Of a stretch of 64,000 nt of DNA, positions 33,670 through 46,098 are shown in pieces. Numbering within the stretch: the stretch's first letter is position 1; each line of letters starts with the position of its first letter. This stretch comes from Trichobilharzia szidati (Eukaryota > Platyhelminthes > Trematoda > Strigeidida > Schistosomatidae), in contig OX235279.1 in the NCBI GenBank assembly GCA_944472155.2, positions 53,169,564 through 53,233,563 of the forward strand, given 5' to 3'. The notes below the pieces were generated by a model. The model made no database searches and had not been told where the DNA came from. It saw nothing but the letters and a program-made list of their open reading frames with translations. The translations under genes were made by a program, and so were the position numbers.

Positions 33670-35099
33670 AAAATGATTTGTTCCTACATACTCACTTAAT
33701 TTTAAAATCACACGACTTTCTCTATCATTTTCCTTCCACTCTTACGTATTTCTTCGCCTGCCTGAAAACTGGAAATTTTTCTAGCTACTTACATTTTAGT
33801 AAAGTACCAGAATCTATAACCCGGAATTTCGATGCTAACAACAAAAGTTCCGGATGAAATATGAGAAGTTTTGATAATTGTACTTGAGAAAGTATTTTTT
33901 ATTTTCTAATTTGTTTTCCTTATTTTCATGCAATAATGAATAATTGACAGGAATTTGCACCAACCAATTTAAAAATGTAGTTCATTTCGAGAACCTGAAT
34001 GTTCAAAATAAACTACTTGATGTGTTTGCTTTTTGGGAATAAGATGTAGATTGCATTGGCGACTCCTATCAGCCTATTTAAACATTAGCCTTAATGTCTC
34101 AGCGGAAAATAGTGTTATATGCACTACAGAAGTAGACTTTATCTTCCAAAAACCATCACTTTATTCATCATTGAAGACGTAAAATAAATTCCTCTCAAAA
34201 ATATGTGTGATATAACTATTATTATATGTTGTATTCACCAGCACATTCAGTAACGAGAATGTCAAACCTTATGGCCATTGTGTAATCTTTATGTTAACAC
34301 AGTGAAAAATATTGTTCACAAATGCTTTTCTTGAAGGAGCTTCAAATTTCTATGACAGTGTTCACCATGCAATGTAAAACAAAAAACTGTTGATTCTAAA
34401 GTTTCTCATTTAACTTCGTGTTTATGAGATCTGGAAGCAGGTGCTTACATGTTTACTTTTATCTCCTTACTACCGTGAGTACATGAGACACAACTAGTTA
34501 TCAAACTTCCTTTATCTTAGTATTAATTCTGATTCCCTTCAAATATATTGTCTACTACACAGTGCTGTTGTACACCCTCATTTAGTCGAAATCTACGGAG
34601 TCATTATTCCAACATACAGTTTAATGTAGTTGGACAGCTGTTCATAACTGTTCATAACAGTTTCTCTTTAGTATCTTTATTTAAACAACAAAAACTTCTT
34701 GAGATTTTCTTGTTCAAAACATAGATAAGTGGTGTGCCACAGCATAAAGACTTTCTAACTGCTTGGCCCGTGAACACGATAACCTGTTAATGAGATTCAC
34801 TCCCCACTGCAATTCATGAAGCTACAATAACTTTGTTACCTGTTGATGGCAGTCAGACTTTAATAGGATTAATGTTTGAGTTGTTAAACCTCAAACCATT
34901 GTTTGCATCTGTAGATCATTGGTAAGATAATTGTGAAATTTCATACGCCTAAAGTTAAGAAAAAATCCCTTTAGTAAGTCAGATTCAGTACGATTTCCTC
35001 CGACTGATAGTGCTATTGAAACATTTTGTACTGAAATCTTCTAACACTATATACACATATATATATATATACATCTGTATTTCATTCTGTTCTCTGAAG
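33670..35099. other. Probable intron or intergenic stretch
   Basis: No feature recognised. A short (AT)n run lies at 35057-35071. Confidence 0.3.
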
Positions 35100-35406
35100 T
35101 CATTTTTAGCTGTCTTCACGACCGTCCATAAGCTTTCATCTCCCCTCACACAACATACATGTCACTGTTGGACACGCACAGCGTCATTTCCTATTCAAGT
35201 TCCACCCTCCGGTCTTGAGCGTGATGTCTCTCAACGGTCTCCTCAGCGTGCATTCGGTCCATCTCCATATTTTTCCAAAAATTTCTTGGGCAGTAGGTCC
35301 TGTTTTGGTTCGCTGTCCGAGTTCCTTGTTGCCTTTTCGACAACCTGATCATCAGTATGAAGTAAAGGCAGCTGTTGATGAAACTTTGCAGCCTGTTAGG
35401 TTGTGA
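35100..35406 (-). pseudogene. RTE retroposon 3' end fragment
   Basis: The - strand reads RLQSFINSCL, then a degraded block equivalent to Q..PR.FW..MEM.R..AEETV, and VELE near the WN..GKRR position. The order matches the RTE ends at 27.5 and 49.4 kb. It is strongly mutated, with several shifts. Confidence 0.6.
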
Positions 35407-37100
35407 ACGTAGTGTTTAAGACGATTCATATCCGTAGAATCACTTCAGTGAGCGTGACTTAAATCTGAACTGGCAGATATAACTTATACGTATTCATTTT
35501 TGAAGATTCTACATGGCATATATTATGCCATTGATCTGTTTTTTCTGCTTGAAACACTATTGAGTAAAAAAAAAGAAATATCCTGTTTCAATACATAAAT
35601 GAATTGAATTTTGTTCAATGGATACTTTTCAGGTGATGTGAATTACGAACATGCAATTTAGGAAAAAGATCGCTTTTCGTAAGTCAGATGTCAAGTCCTA
35701 AACATACACATAATTCAAAAATATTTTTTCAACAATAGTTAGCATATACAAAAAGTAAAAAAAATTAGCTAGAGTTTGTCAGCTGATGAATTCATTAAAT
35801 CCTACTGTTTTCGCATTTGTAACTTGTTTTCAATTCACGTCAGAAAAATATTTCCGACAGTCAGAATTTTGTTCATTTAAATTCAGACTTTCTATAGACT
35901 GTTAAGGGAGTAAATCCTTATGGGAAAAGATTTGGAATATGACTATTAATGTTTTATAGAGGAGGTGAGTGTGTTTCTTTTAGAAAACAAACTGTGTTTA
36001 TTGCAATTCTTCTTTGACAGTTTTAAGGTTTCGGAGATCAAGAAAGTTTTGCCGTTTTCCATTGAAATAAACTTGTGTTTACTAAGTATGACTACTAGGC
36101 AACAGTATTTTTTAGATGGTAGAAGGAATTTTCTGTCTAGCTCTACAGCAGAATATGGTTTTAGCGAAGTACTTTGGACTTAAAACTGTATACAACTGAT
36201 CCTATTTTGCATATTGTAGTAAGTCAAAAAAGATGGACCGCTCAGAACTCTATGAATTCACCGCATCTAGTTGCTTTCTTATAAACATCTAATGGTTTCG
36301 TCTCCAAAAGCAGTGTTTCTTTACTCTGTCATTATTAATAAGTTTTTCAATAAAATTTAAGAGGACAAATCTATTTGTATTGTATCCTAATGGCTAGGAC
36401 CTCTTATTCTGAACGATCATGCGTGATGATATTTAAATATTTGAACAAAGCAAGAAAAACATATTGTTTACACAAAATGAAGTCATTATATTTCGTAGTT
36501 TTTTTTTTCAAATGCGTATGACCATGAACAATTTACTGATGATGTACAAAATATTAAAATACTGTAGTTATTGGTTATAAAGGTGATGGATACTAGTATG
36601 ATGTGATAGAATCGATTTGCTAATGGACTGTGCTGATTGTTACTGGTAACACTGTAACTAAAAGGACCCTGATTTGGGCTTTGCCAAAAACCAGGACAGG
36701 TGGTTCAAACCCTTCACTATAAAGATATAAGACTATTATGAAGGTTATATTGAGCATTCAGCCTGGATTTTGACTTAAAATATATTATAAGAAATAAAAG
36801 ATTTCACTTATCGTCCATATCATTGTTTTGACTACTCCACAATTCAGCTTCGTTTCATTAGCTTGATGAAACTTTGCTGCTTTGTTTAGTACAATACATT
36901 CAGTCCAAATATACTTGTCCCAGCCTCTTTGTCTTCCAGTAGTTCCATGATAACTGGAAGAAATAACCTGATATTGTAAGCAAAGTAAATACTTAATACT
37001 GCAGGTTCTGCAGCTGATCGCTGGAACAATCAAACTGTTATGTGATTTGAATATTTTTTGAGGCGAACAATATCAAAAGGATGTATCAATGTAAAATATA
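35407..37100. other. Intergenic stretch
   Basis: No feature recognised. A faint tRNA-like piece lies around 36660-36715. Confidence 0.3.
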
Positions 37101-37361
37101 TCAGACATACCACTGGGACCCCCACACAATGTCTTTAGATAAAATTCGATTACTGTGTATCCTAAGTAATTTGCTTACATTGTGAGATTTGATGTATATG
37201 TGTTTAAAGGCAGTATTAAAATCAACTTTGTGACCCATTTGTAGGATATGCTTTGTGATGGCTGACGTTGGACATCTATCTCTTGGGTCATTTAAGTTGG
37301 GTAACTTCACTTCTTTTTGCATTCTGTGGTCTTCAGAGGCCAATGGGTTCTCCGTATACAC
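37101..37361 (-). pseudogene. Decayed PLE GIY-YIG C-terminal fragment
   Basis: The - strand frame includes LNDPRDRCPTSAITKHILQMGHKVDFNTAFKHIY. Its S-A-I-T-K-H-I-L-x-x-G-H-K-V-D block followed by TAF matches the part of PLE endonucleases between the catalytic arginine and the AEA helix. The YIG motif is gone. Confidence 0.6.
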
Positions 37362-38550
37362 GCGTCACCACGCATACATGTAAATTGGTTAACACTTTAG
37401 GTTGTCACACCTTCATTCAAGTGCTGTGAAGGTTTACATAAGAATATAAGTTTCTTTTCTGTAACCATGACCTCAGTAGCATGGTAAGTTCTATAGAGTA
37501 ACTGTATGAGTTCTTGTTAAGTTGATCAGACTCCAACGAAATGACCGAGATTTATGTTTGACGTCTTCACGGATAGCCATTATCTTACAACTTTAAGTAA
37601 GATTTTGTATTTATCCTTCAGTGGTAACCTAAGCGAAAATTTGTTGGGTGCGTATGAATAAAGCTTTTTTATACAGGAGTGGAAAGAAACTATGGTAATC
37701 TATATGTTGTTCCGTTCTGTTGTGTAGAACGATCCCCTTGCTGACCCATACTGATATGTTTAAGAAGATAAGGTATTGGGATTGGAAATATCCCAGTGTG
37801 CCATCTTCCTGAATACAGACATTTTAAAATATTCAAGTGCTTTCCGCTTAATTAGGCAGTCTTGATACGGTAACTCGTCTCTGTCTGAATTTGGTTCTGA
37901 AATAAACTTCACACTGAAGATTGATTAATTAGTTTCTCTAGAAATGAATGGAATGCGTCATGTCTCAATAAATAATAACAGCTTGATTCTGAGAATTCTT
38001 GGGACAATTTATGTATACTTATATTTTCTCTACATCTACTGTCTTCAGGTAAAATAATAGTCAGTAGTATATCGCATGACATAATGTTGCTTGATCCGAA
38101 GCGTAAACCAATTCCTCATGATATTTTCCCCTCGTCTCCGAGAAATGTCAACACTAGGTTGCAATTCAATTAAAAATGTGCATGGGTACACTTTGCCACC
38201 AAAGGATATAATTAAATCATTGCAACGATAAAAAATGGAGAAAATTTGATCCTTTATGTTGTGTGGAAATTCAGGTATCTAGCGCAGCAATCCTTGGGAT
38301 CCGTGAAATTACGAATTTTCTACCTAAAAGATAACCATGTCTTTTTCAAAAAAGTTTTTTGATTTTAAATATAGTCAGGCAGTAATTTCAATATCATATC
38401 CTGAGTAGTTGCATGGATGAACACTGAATTCTATTCTTTGGTGTAATCCGCTTTCTCTAAATGCGTTGAAATTTACTACCTACTCATATATAATTTAAGT
38501 AAGCAGATAGAAACTGTAAAATTTAGAGAAAAAGTAATTGCTGGGATCAA
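37362..38550. other. Intergenic stretch
   Basis: No feature recognised. Confidence 0.3.
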
Positions 38551-38554
38551 CTGT

Positions 38555-38695
38555 TTTCAATAAATTCCTTTTCGGGTTGTACAACTGAAAATCCATTAAT
38601 TTTAGAATACAATAAATGAAAATTAGAATTATATCACACAGTATATTGTGGTACAAGATGGAGTAATAGCCAGTTAATTTTGATTATCACTTAAA
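38555..38695. repeat. PLE terminal-repeat remnant (type D)
   Basis: The order TGTTTTCAATAAATTCC, then AACTGAAAATCCATTAA, then TATTGTGGTACAAG matches 59170-59310 and 61700-61840. The hammerhead core is destroyed here. Confidence 0.45.
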
Positions 38696-38944
38696 GTATG
38701 TATGGTCAATAAGAACAAGAGATAAAATAAAATAATTCATTGATGTGCGTGTATATATAAGGTCATGTTCTAATTCACCATGCATGCAGACTTAAATAAC
38801 CGTCAAAGTTAACTTAATATTATTCTGTCTTGTACTGATGTGACTTTACTAGCTATTGTATGCTAAAATTAATGGATTTATAAATGTGCGGCCTAAAAAA
38901 GAATTTATTGAAAACAAGTGTTTGCTCTATTTATTCTTGGTCTG

Positions 38945-39055
38945 AATCATAATCACATGAGCAATAATTTGTGCTCGAAATGTCATCAGTAAATATTACT
39001 GTATAACACTGTGAGACTTTATCAAAATAAATTTTAACCATGATGGAATTTGAAA
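38945..39055 (+). repeat. PLE terminal unit A copy
   Basis: ATGAGCAATAATTTGTGCTC hairpin, then GAAATGTCATCAGTAAATATT and AAATTTTAACCATGATGGA. The distal CCCAAG end is missing. Confidence 0.6.
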
Positions 39056-39206
39056 TAAATTCTCATGTTTTCAATTTGTAAAACACCTTATCTTTACGGG
39101 GTTTACTACCGCCTTAGCATGATTTAGGAGCGTGTCGACCGGGGATCTAACCCCGGCCCTCATGCATGGTTACTTAGCATTCTACCACCGAACCACCAAC
39201 GCTCAC
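39056..39206 (-). mobile_element. SINE fragment with tRNA-Gly-like head
   Basis: On the - strand GAGCGTTGGTGGTTCGGTGG is an A-box arm very like tRNA-Gly, and GGGGTTAGATCCCC a B box. A 3' part with AGTAAACCCCGTAAAG follows. It abuts the PLE N-terminal fragment at 39207. Confidence 0.6.
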
Positions 39207-39580
39207 GTAATATACGCATAAATTACTGATTTCATCTGTTTCAGAAGACAAATGTGATTCAGCAAGACGGTAAAGATTTGGCCTTGTAGGTCTCAAATGA
39301 TCTTTACGCAAGGATTTGTAAAATGTCCGAGGATAAATATTAGTCTGGATACATTCCTTCAAAAAATCACGTCGCGCAGAGTGTTTAGCAATCCTACACC
39401 TCAATTTCACTAGATCATTTAGTGCATTGATAGTGCTTTCCGGGAGACGCTTCTTCAAGAATTGGAAACATTTATTTCCCGATACGAATTTAAAACAAGC
39501 AATAAAGGTTAATAAAGCAGGATTTAATGAATTCATCACGTAATAATATGTCATCTTGTTAGTCGCTCTAATCAACCAGT
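39207..39580 (-). pseudogene. PLE protein N-terminal region fragment
   Basis: The - strand frame (39575-39207) reads CFQFLKKRLPESTINALNDL, KLRCRIAKHSARRDFLKECI, YPRTFYKSLRKDHLRPTRPN and RLAESHLSSETDEI. The P-R/K-x-F-x-K-x-L-R-x-x-H pattern aligns with YPKWFWKALRRNHIYPNTKS at 62015 in the copy at the right edge, so it is the N-terminal part before the RT. The frame stays open but the RT is missing, cut by the SINE. Confidence 0.7.
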
Positions 39581-39602
39581 AAAATAGCCAAATGGTACTG
39601 TA

Positions 39603-39950
39603 GATATATCAACACGGCTAAAGCAAAGAGCAATACATCGATATCTAGTTGTTGCCGAAAAATCAACCGACCTCAGTAATATATTGACATTTGTCGACAG
39701 ATTTGGTAAAAATGATGTGAGTCCTGTTTATGGAAAATATTCGGAATTAGCCTGTTTGACCTCATCCGACCCTTTGGATATAGTTAAGTATGCTGTGCTA
39801 CTTTTCATGGTCTTCATACTGCTGACAAGTTATAACACTGCTTACTGTACGAATTTATTACACTACGTTATGCTCTATCCGCTTAGAAAATATGTCCTGA
39901 ATCTGAAGCGTGATTTAACGTCATGTCCCAAAGGTCAAGTTATGGTTTGA
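39603..39950 (+). CDS. Possible terminal exon with a membrane segment, unrecognised
   Basis: An open frame of 115 codons follows a possible acceptor (TACTGTAG) and ends TGA at 39950. It reads RLKQRAIHRYLVVAEKS, FGKNDVSPVYGKYSEL, then a hydrophobic run YAVLLFMVFILLTSY followed by Y-L-R-K and a basic tail. Against: the acceptor tract is poor, and a chance frame of this length is possible. No repeat copy of it exists in the window. Confidence 0.3.
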   Translation, partial: DISTRLKQRAIHRYLVVAEKSTDLSNILTFVDRFGKNDVSPVYGKYSELACLTSSDPLDIVKYAVLLFMVFILLTSYNTAYCTNLLHYVMLYPLRKYVLNLKRDLTSCPKGQVMV

Positions 39951-40780
39951 AACGATAACGATAAATTTTTGTTCCTTTTAGCTGAACACATTATTTATCC
40001 GACAGCAATGTGAATTTTCGCTTCGACATTTGACCATACCTATTTCCAACAGTTCAAATTATTTTTTTTATCTGTATAATTTGAACAGTTCTGGAAATTC
40101 TATGTCCAAATCTCACAAATAGTTAACGGTTTGCGAAGAATACTTGTTTTATTTGGATGTCTAATGATTTACGTACTTTTTATCGTATCTTTGTGTATGC
40201 AACATGCATTTCGCTATACTGATTTAAGTCATGCCTATCATAGTGAAAACATCATCATCTCTTTAAGCTGTTAATTAGTCATCAAGGTAATTTACAATTA
40301 TTCAAGCTAATAGTTATCATCTGCAACATAACGGTAATTTGAATTTTCTACTGAATTTGCCAGTCTTAGTTAAATGACTCTGTAAGATATAACCCAATCG
40401 ATTTCTGTTCAGAAACCCAATAATGTCATGCACTTCCTTTTAACCAAAATGTATAAGAACTACCAAACATTCATGTTGTTTGTACGTTGTCTAATGAAGG
40501 TAACAGAAAATTTAGATTCTCAACAGTTTTGATTGATTAACAAGAAGAATTTCGGCAAATAAGATAATTTTGTCGTGCCACTTGATGAGTAATTTATATA
40601 TATTATTCAAGAAAACTTATATTTTCTTGGAAAGTCAAGTTAATACACTACTACTCATTGTTATAGCGTATATTCATCAGATTACAAAACCAGAGAAACT
40701 AGAAACACTGAAATCATCAAATTAAAAACTTGCTTAGTGAGCTGAGCTCAGTAATGTGTATGACTAATAATAATAACAAC
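39951..40780. other. Intergenic stretch
   Basis: No feature recognised. Confidence 0.3.
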
Positions 40781-40860
40781 AATAATAATAATGTACTTTA
40801 TTCCAAAAACAGTACAGAATGGAATTCTCAGCATTTGTCACAATATTGCATCTGCTTTAC
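40765..40860 (-). repeat. SINE tail fragment
   Basis: On the - strand ATGCTGAGAATTCCATTC followed by an (ATT)n tail matches the 3' end of the tRNA-headed SINE at 9005-9075. The head is lost. Confidence 0.5.
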
Positions 40861-41038
40861 TCAAAATATAAATCAGCATAATGAAAGTTATACGGTTACT
40901 TGCTGACGCATTGTACATTGTACATTGGAAGTCGTATGGGGTAACCTGGCTTGTGTATTTTAATAGTACCATACATTCTACTAGCATTATTAGTTTTAGG
41001 CATTAAATTAAACCATTTAGACTTACCTAGTGACGGCT

Positions 41039-41254
41039 TCATTCTGCTGTAGATTTCTTAACCGTATTCATTATTGTATCAACAGGTTTCTTAATTTCCT
41101 CATATGGACCCGTGTGAATATGTTCAGTAACTTTTTTGATATAGTCAAACTTATCCAAAACTGCGGTAGAGTTTCCTTTATCAGCTTTTGTGATGACGAT
41201 GTTTTTATCCTGTTTATGGCTAAATAGAGAAATAAATTGTGCTCGAAACGTCAT
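41039..41254 (-). pseudogene. PLE second-lineage fragment (start of RT)
   Basis: The - strand frame reads DKNIVITKADKGNSTAVLDKFDYIKKV, then TGPYEEIKKPVDTIMNTVKKS. It is nearly identical to 16725-16870 in the lineage-2 copy. It is preceded (in its own orientation) by unit A at 41233-41360. This links unit A to this lineage and is the basis for calling unit A a PLE terminal repeat. Confidence 0.8.
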
Positions 41255-41360
41255 CAGTAAATATTACTGTATAACTCTGTGAGATTTTATCAAAATAAAT
41301 TTTACCCATAATGGAATTACATTCTACCACATTGCACAAGTTCTATTCTTATATCAATTT
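41230..41360 (+). repeat. PLE terminal unit A next to its PLE fragment
   Basis: AAATTGTGCTCGAAACGTCATCAGTAAATATTACTG through CCATAATGGAATTACATTC to GCACAAGTTCTATTC. It overlaps the start of the - strand PLE frame. Confidence 0.65.
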
Positions 41361-44300
41361 TTGATTCACTTATTAGACCTTGAATGAATAAGTTTGTATT
41401 CAGATGGAGTCAACTGAATTTGTTGACAGAACCTATAAAGTGAATCCCTCCTATGTACATTTAGAATCAGTTTTGTATTCAATTTGTTTCCGCAAAAAGC
41501 ATTTGTTGGTAGTCTGTAACCGGTTGATTCCCCTATGTGAATCCGTTGGAATCTATCCAAATTGTATGTATTCTAAGTGACGAACGTCAGTGACGCATTC
41601 TTTGCGACACTGTGATTTGATCTAGTGTTTTATTCAAATGTAATCTTAAATAAAAGAGTTTAATTTTATTCCTGTAATAAAATCTAGGCAGGCTCGAGGT
41701 AAATTATCATGTTATATCAATATCAACAACAGCGAAATGACTTCAGCACTGTAAAGGGAAAAACTGTCTGTCACCCTCAGTGTTCCTTGCGTCAGATGTC
41801 TGGTTAAACAGTCCATCAATCAGAGATTACCTTTATCTGTTAATTATGTCTAACAACAGGATTGTTCGGTGACTTATTAATTAATGCCATATCAGTGCGC
41901 ACAGTGGCTGGGACGAACGGCATATTGTGTTATTCTCGCCATAAATATGTAAGCATGACTCAGATTAAACATTTTATTTTACACGTTAATACAGTTCTAT
42001 GTGTTTCTTTATCTGGGAAACAATTGTTTTGAAGTCATCAGTGTTGTACTACTAACGTGGTATTTTTGTGTTCTAGAATTATTAAGTTTAAAGACATGTC
42101 ACCTATGTTCACACTATAACTGACTTCAGACACTGTGTTGTCAGTATTAACTGTGAGTATTAAAATATCTGTAGGCAAATTTAATCCTACTTTCTGCTTG
42201 GTCTTTATGATGCATTGTATATAAATCCAAAATCAGCAAGAATTAAGTGATGGTGGATAGCTGTTTCAACCAACCATAACACTCCTTCTAGTTACATTCA
42301 CACTTCTGCTAATAGAACACGCAACTAACTGACTCAGTAGCGAATTCGTACAAAATTTGAGATAAGATGAGACCTCATGAAAAAGCAAACTGGGTGAAAC
42401 GTCTAAGCCCCGTAACAATGTAGATGACAAAATTCAGAAGGAATAATAAAATATCAGAATCGAACAGAAGAATACAAGAGCCGGACCACTTGCCATTTTG
42501 TTCGGCTTCGAATCTATTAACCGAAGTAATCATGGATTCCTAATAGTAAATTCGGACCCTCTATACCTCAACCCTAATTTTCATTGTCTTTGGCTGAATC
42601 ATCCTTCACCATTTTAACATCACGGTTCTCCTTCAGAAAAAACGTTTAATGGAGAGCAGATTCAATAGCTATTAAACCATCAATACAAAAACTAGTAATA
42701 CCTTAGGAAAGTGCGCATAGAACATGGCTAACCATCTGGAATCATGCATATTGCTGTCAATATATGTTCGTTTTATAACTGACTGAGTTTTTTCCTGACT
42801 TTACAAACGAGAATTCAAGCCGCTGCATATTTTAGGTAGATTCACTGACTAGTGGAAACATGCACATATTTCTACTCTTCAGGTACAATGACTTATGTAA
42901 ACAGGTGACGGTTAAAGCTAAAACGGGGAAATGAAGCCAGACAGGACTATCACGAGCAAATTTTATTGCTGGTATGACACTTATTTTTAGGTAAACTTGT
43001 TGAATCAAGATTATCTGAGGCATTCTCTCTGTAATTCACTAACAGTAGGTAGGTAAAAAAAATGTGATGAACCCATCATAAGTATATAAATTAACCTTTG
43101 TTTTATTTAGTTCCGAGAATTTCAGTCTGTAAGCGTGTATACTCCAGCTAGACCTACAGAAGTGGGGCTGGTGTCCATCTAAAAAAATTTTACGTGAATA
43201 AAACAACCGAAGTGTCATATTCAACTAATATTTATTTTATAAAATATCTTTGAATTTAGAAGTTCAGTTAGTCCGTAGTACTAAATTATGTGATATTACT
43301 CATTTGATAGGAGAAATGTGAAATGACAGAGGTAAAATATTTTTAAAACATAAAATTATGTCATAACATCAAGTAAATACAGTCGGTTATGATTAGTATG
43401 AACAATTTGGCACATCCATGAGAAATTCTTTTCCGACAAAACTACTGATGAGCTTGGCGCCAGGTTAGCGGAATGACAATATAACGTTTGAATCATTTCT
43501 GTCTCTCTGAAGAGATAGATATCCATAACATTATGACTGGTCTTATATCTATTCATTTCATTTAGTAGTCTAACTCACTAGTTTGGTAGATTTTTCAAAG
43601 ATACACAGACAGTCGGTACTAAGTTATTATTATTATAGGGAAATTTGATATGACATTGACTTAGGATTAGAGGTATCAAGCTTAGTGAGACAACCGAATG
43701 CTTGACAGTCATTTCGCCTGTGTCGAATTTGATGGCAATTAAAAAACATTTTTTTCGTTTAAAACAATGAAAACTTACCTTTACATTGGTCGTCTACAAT
43801 ATTATGTAGTTTATTAAAAAGACTTGACTGAGGTAATGCAAAGACTTACGGTGATTCTATGTTATCCTGGAGATTAACCACCTTGAGTAAATTCTCAGCT
43901 ACTTTGAAATAAGCTTATAAGTTAAGGTGCATAGTTGTTAGGAATAAGGTTTTTTAGTATACCCACAGAAAATGTATTGCGTGAACAATAAAATGAATGA
44001 ATTGATGTGTACAATAGACGCTAGTTGTGAACCTAGAGGTACGACTTCTGCAAAAATTAGTATTTTCCAATGTAATGAACCACATCAGTGTTCATCTATG
44101 TAGTTCATTTTAATCACAAATAGTTGATTGTTCAAAATTTAAACAGAGAAAATAAATCCATAGCCTTCGCTGTACACACATTACTTGATGCTTCTAAACG
44201 GTAACTGATAATGTCTGGACGACTTCATAACTAATTCTTCATGTCGCGTAACTATCCATGAGACATGATATTATCTTGAAATTCTGAATATACCTGTTGA

Positions 44301-44859
44301 TGCAAAATACAGTGAAAATGTGACTACATCAATGTGACTATATGAAGGTTGGTGAAAATACATCCAGTCAAATAACTTTTAGAGTTCTTTTACATAAGCC
44401 ACATATTTAGAAGCATTAGTCATTATAACTTTCTTCAGGCTCTAAGTTCTGATTAGTAATTACTATATCTTACAGGAGATGTGTACAGTTTCCAAATATA
44501 AAACGGGAATATTTTGTTTCCTTCTAAATTCATCCATATTTCAGCTGATTTTTATAGGTAGCCTAGGTTGTCCCCAATCTGTAAAATACATTTCGTGCAA
44601 GCAAGAATGTGCACAACATTCAGTGTTAATGCTGGAAATAGTTAGGAGTACGAAATTTGGAGTATATAAAAAGAAAAGTTCATATTAAAATCCGATTCAG
44701 CTACTCAATTCACTTATAGAAATATTAACGTCACTTTATATAAAAAAGTAAGATCTTGGTAACAAATGGTTGTGAACCAAGACTACTGACAAGTAAGTCA
44801 AAAGATTTAAATAAGATATTTCAGCAGACTTTCTATATAATGTAGAAGATTTTTAGCTC
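41361..44859. other. Intergenic stretch, nothing secure
   Basis: AT-rich, with scattered short frames. No repeat or splice-bounded exon was convincing. A - strand frame at 43356-43530 after TCTATCTCTTCAG was considered and left out. Confidence 0.35.
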
Positions 44860-44995
44860 ATTCAGGGAAAATTCAAATAAGTTCATCTCATACTAAAACC
44901 TGTGCTGAAGATTTTGTCTAAAAGGACGATGAAAGCTTCTCAGTTAAATCAACCAGCTCAGACAACACAAATGAATCAAAAAACTTTCTATATAT
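44860..44995 (+). repeat. PLE terminal-repeat copy (type C) with dead hammerhead
   Basis: ATTCAAATAAGTTCATCTC, then AAACCTGTGCTGAAGA, TTTTGTCTAAAAGGACGAT and GAAAGCTTCTCAG match the - strand of 4380-4475. CUGAAGA and GAAA survive, stem II keeps GUC/GAC, but stem I (UGUG against CUCA) no longer pairs well. Confidence 0.5.
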
Positions 44996-45789
44996 TAACC
45001 AAGAGGCAATGAATGTCTATGAGTACACTGTGTACATCAGAAACCTGTATGTTTTGATGTTTTTAAAAGCGAATGCTCTTTTTTCTCTTATTATTAATCA
45101 CACAAAGAGAAGCGCAGAAAGTGGATGCATTCAACTCAAGAACTCACTACTTAAACAACAGCTTAGATAATATGGAGTAAAGTTAATGTTCGCTTGCGAA
45201 TAAACATTTATAAAGTCGTAAAGGTAACAAAACAACATACCAAGTTTCAAGTAAGGTAGTTGTTTGAATGAATTTCAGGTTCCTTGTTTTCTGAAAATGA
45301 AGTTAACCTATCTAACTTTATTTGCGGCTAAAATAATAGCCATGGACCACAAGTTTATTGAATGACCTACATATCTGATTGTGTCTTGTAAGAACATCCA
45401 CTTTTAGATTCTATTCATAATTCTCAATTATTCTGTATTTGCTGAAGATTTACTGATTACATGTTAAGTGTAATTTCTGTAAAGAAAAAACGTGTATCAA
45501 CATCAGGAGATGATTGCGAGTCAGTGCCCACGACATCTGGGAAGAAAATGGTTTGAGGAAAAATATTTACAGTAATAAGTAATTCAGTTTATATTGTTCA
45601 CTGTTGCTTGATTCAGATGCATTCTTTAAGCTAAAAGAAAAACTTAAGAGATAAGATATGTAAGCCGCTACTAAAGAAGATAAAAACTGAATACGGAAAG
45701 TTTACAGATATATATTGTCTTAAGAATAAGTTATATGAAAATAGTATCTTATGGTGTCACACATTAGAGTTACTAAACGAATGTGGTCC

Positions 45790-46098
45790 TTAATGGCAGT
45801 AAAGAGTTTGAGCATCGTGGAATAGATCAAATAAAGTATAGTTATATTGCAATGGATTACACACAATGATAAGTTTTGATATTGGTAATATTTCGAGCAA
45901 AATTACTGCCCGTGTTCACGTGATGTTGGAATTGTTTGGACTTTTAATTCACACATTTATGATTTGTATTCATATATATAGTTCATTTTTTGTTCATTCA
46001 TTTTTGTGCATCCAGAATTATATTCCAGGGTGTTGACAGTTGTAATGAGTCACCCTTGTTACATGTATCCGGTGTGACATTAATAAATATGGATTCTG
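45790..46098 (+). repeat. PLE terminal unit B, left arm of a 258-bp inverted repeat
   Basis: 45841-46098 is the inverted match of 48004-48261. It contains GGTAATATTTCGAGCAAAATTACTGCCCG. On the - strand this reads GGGCA-hairpin-TGCTC then GAAAT-ATT: a hammerhead-like stem II, GAAA and an AU/AU stem III with the CUGANGA box lost. 45790-45830 also matches 24265-24310. Confidence 0.75.

Noticed and set aside
42370..42415. Hammerhead-like GATGAGACC ... GGGTGAAACGTC
   Set aside because: GAAACGUC is present but the CUGANGA box is incomplete and stem II pairs poorly; no PLE or Sm-alpha flank is visible.
43356..43556. - strand frame after a TCTATCTCTTCAG acceptor
   Set aside because: Could be a terminal exon, but the peptide is short and unremarkable and there is no further support.
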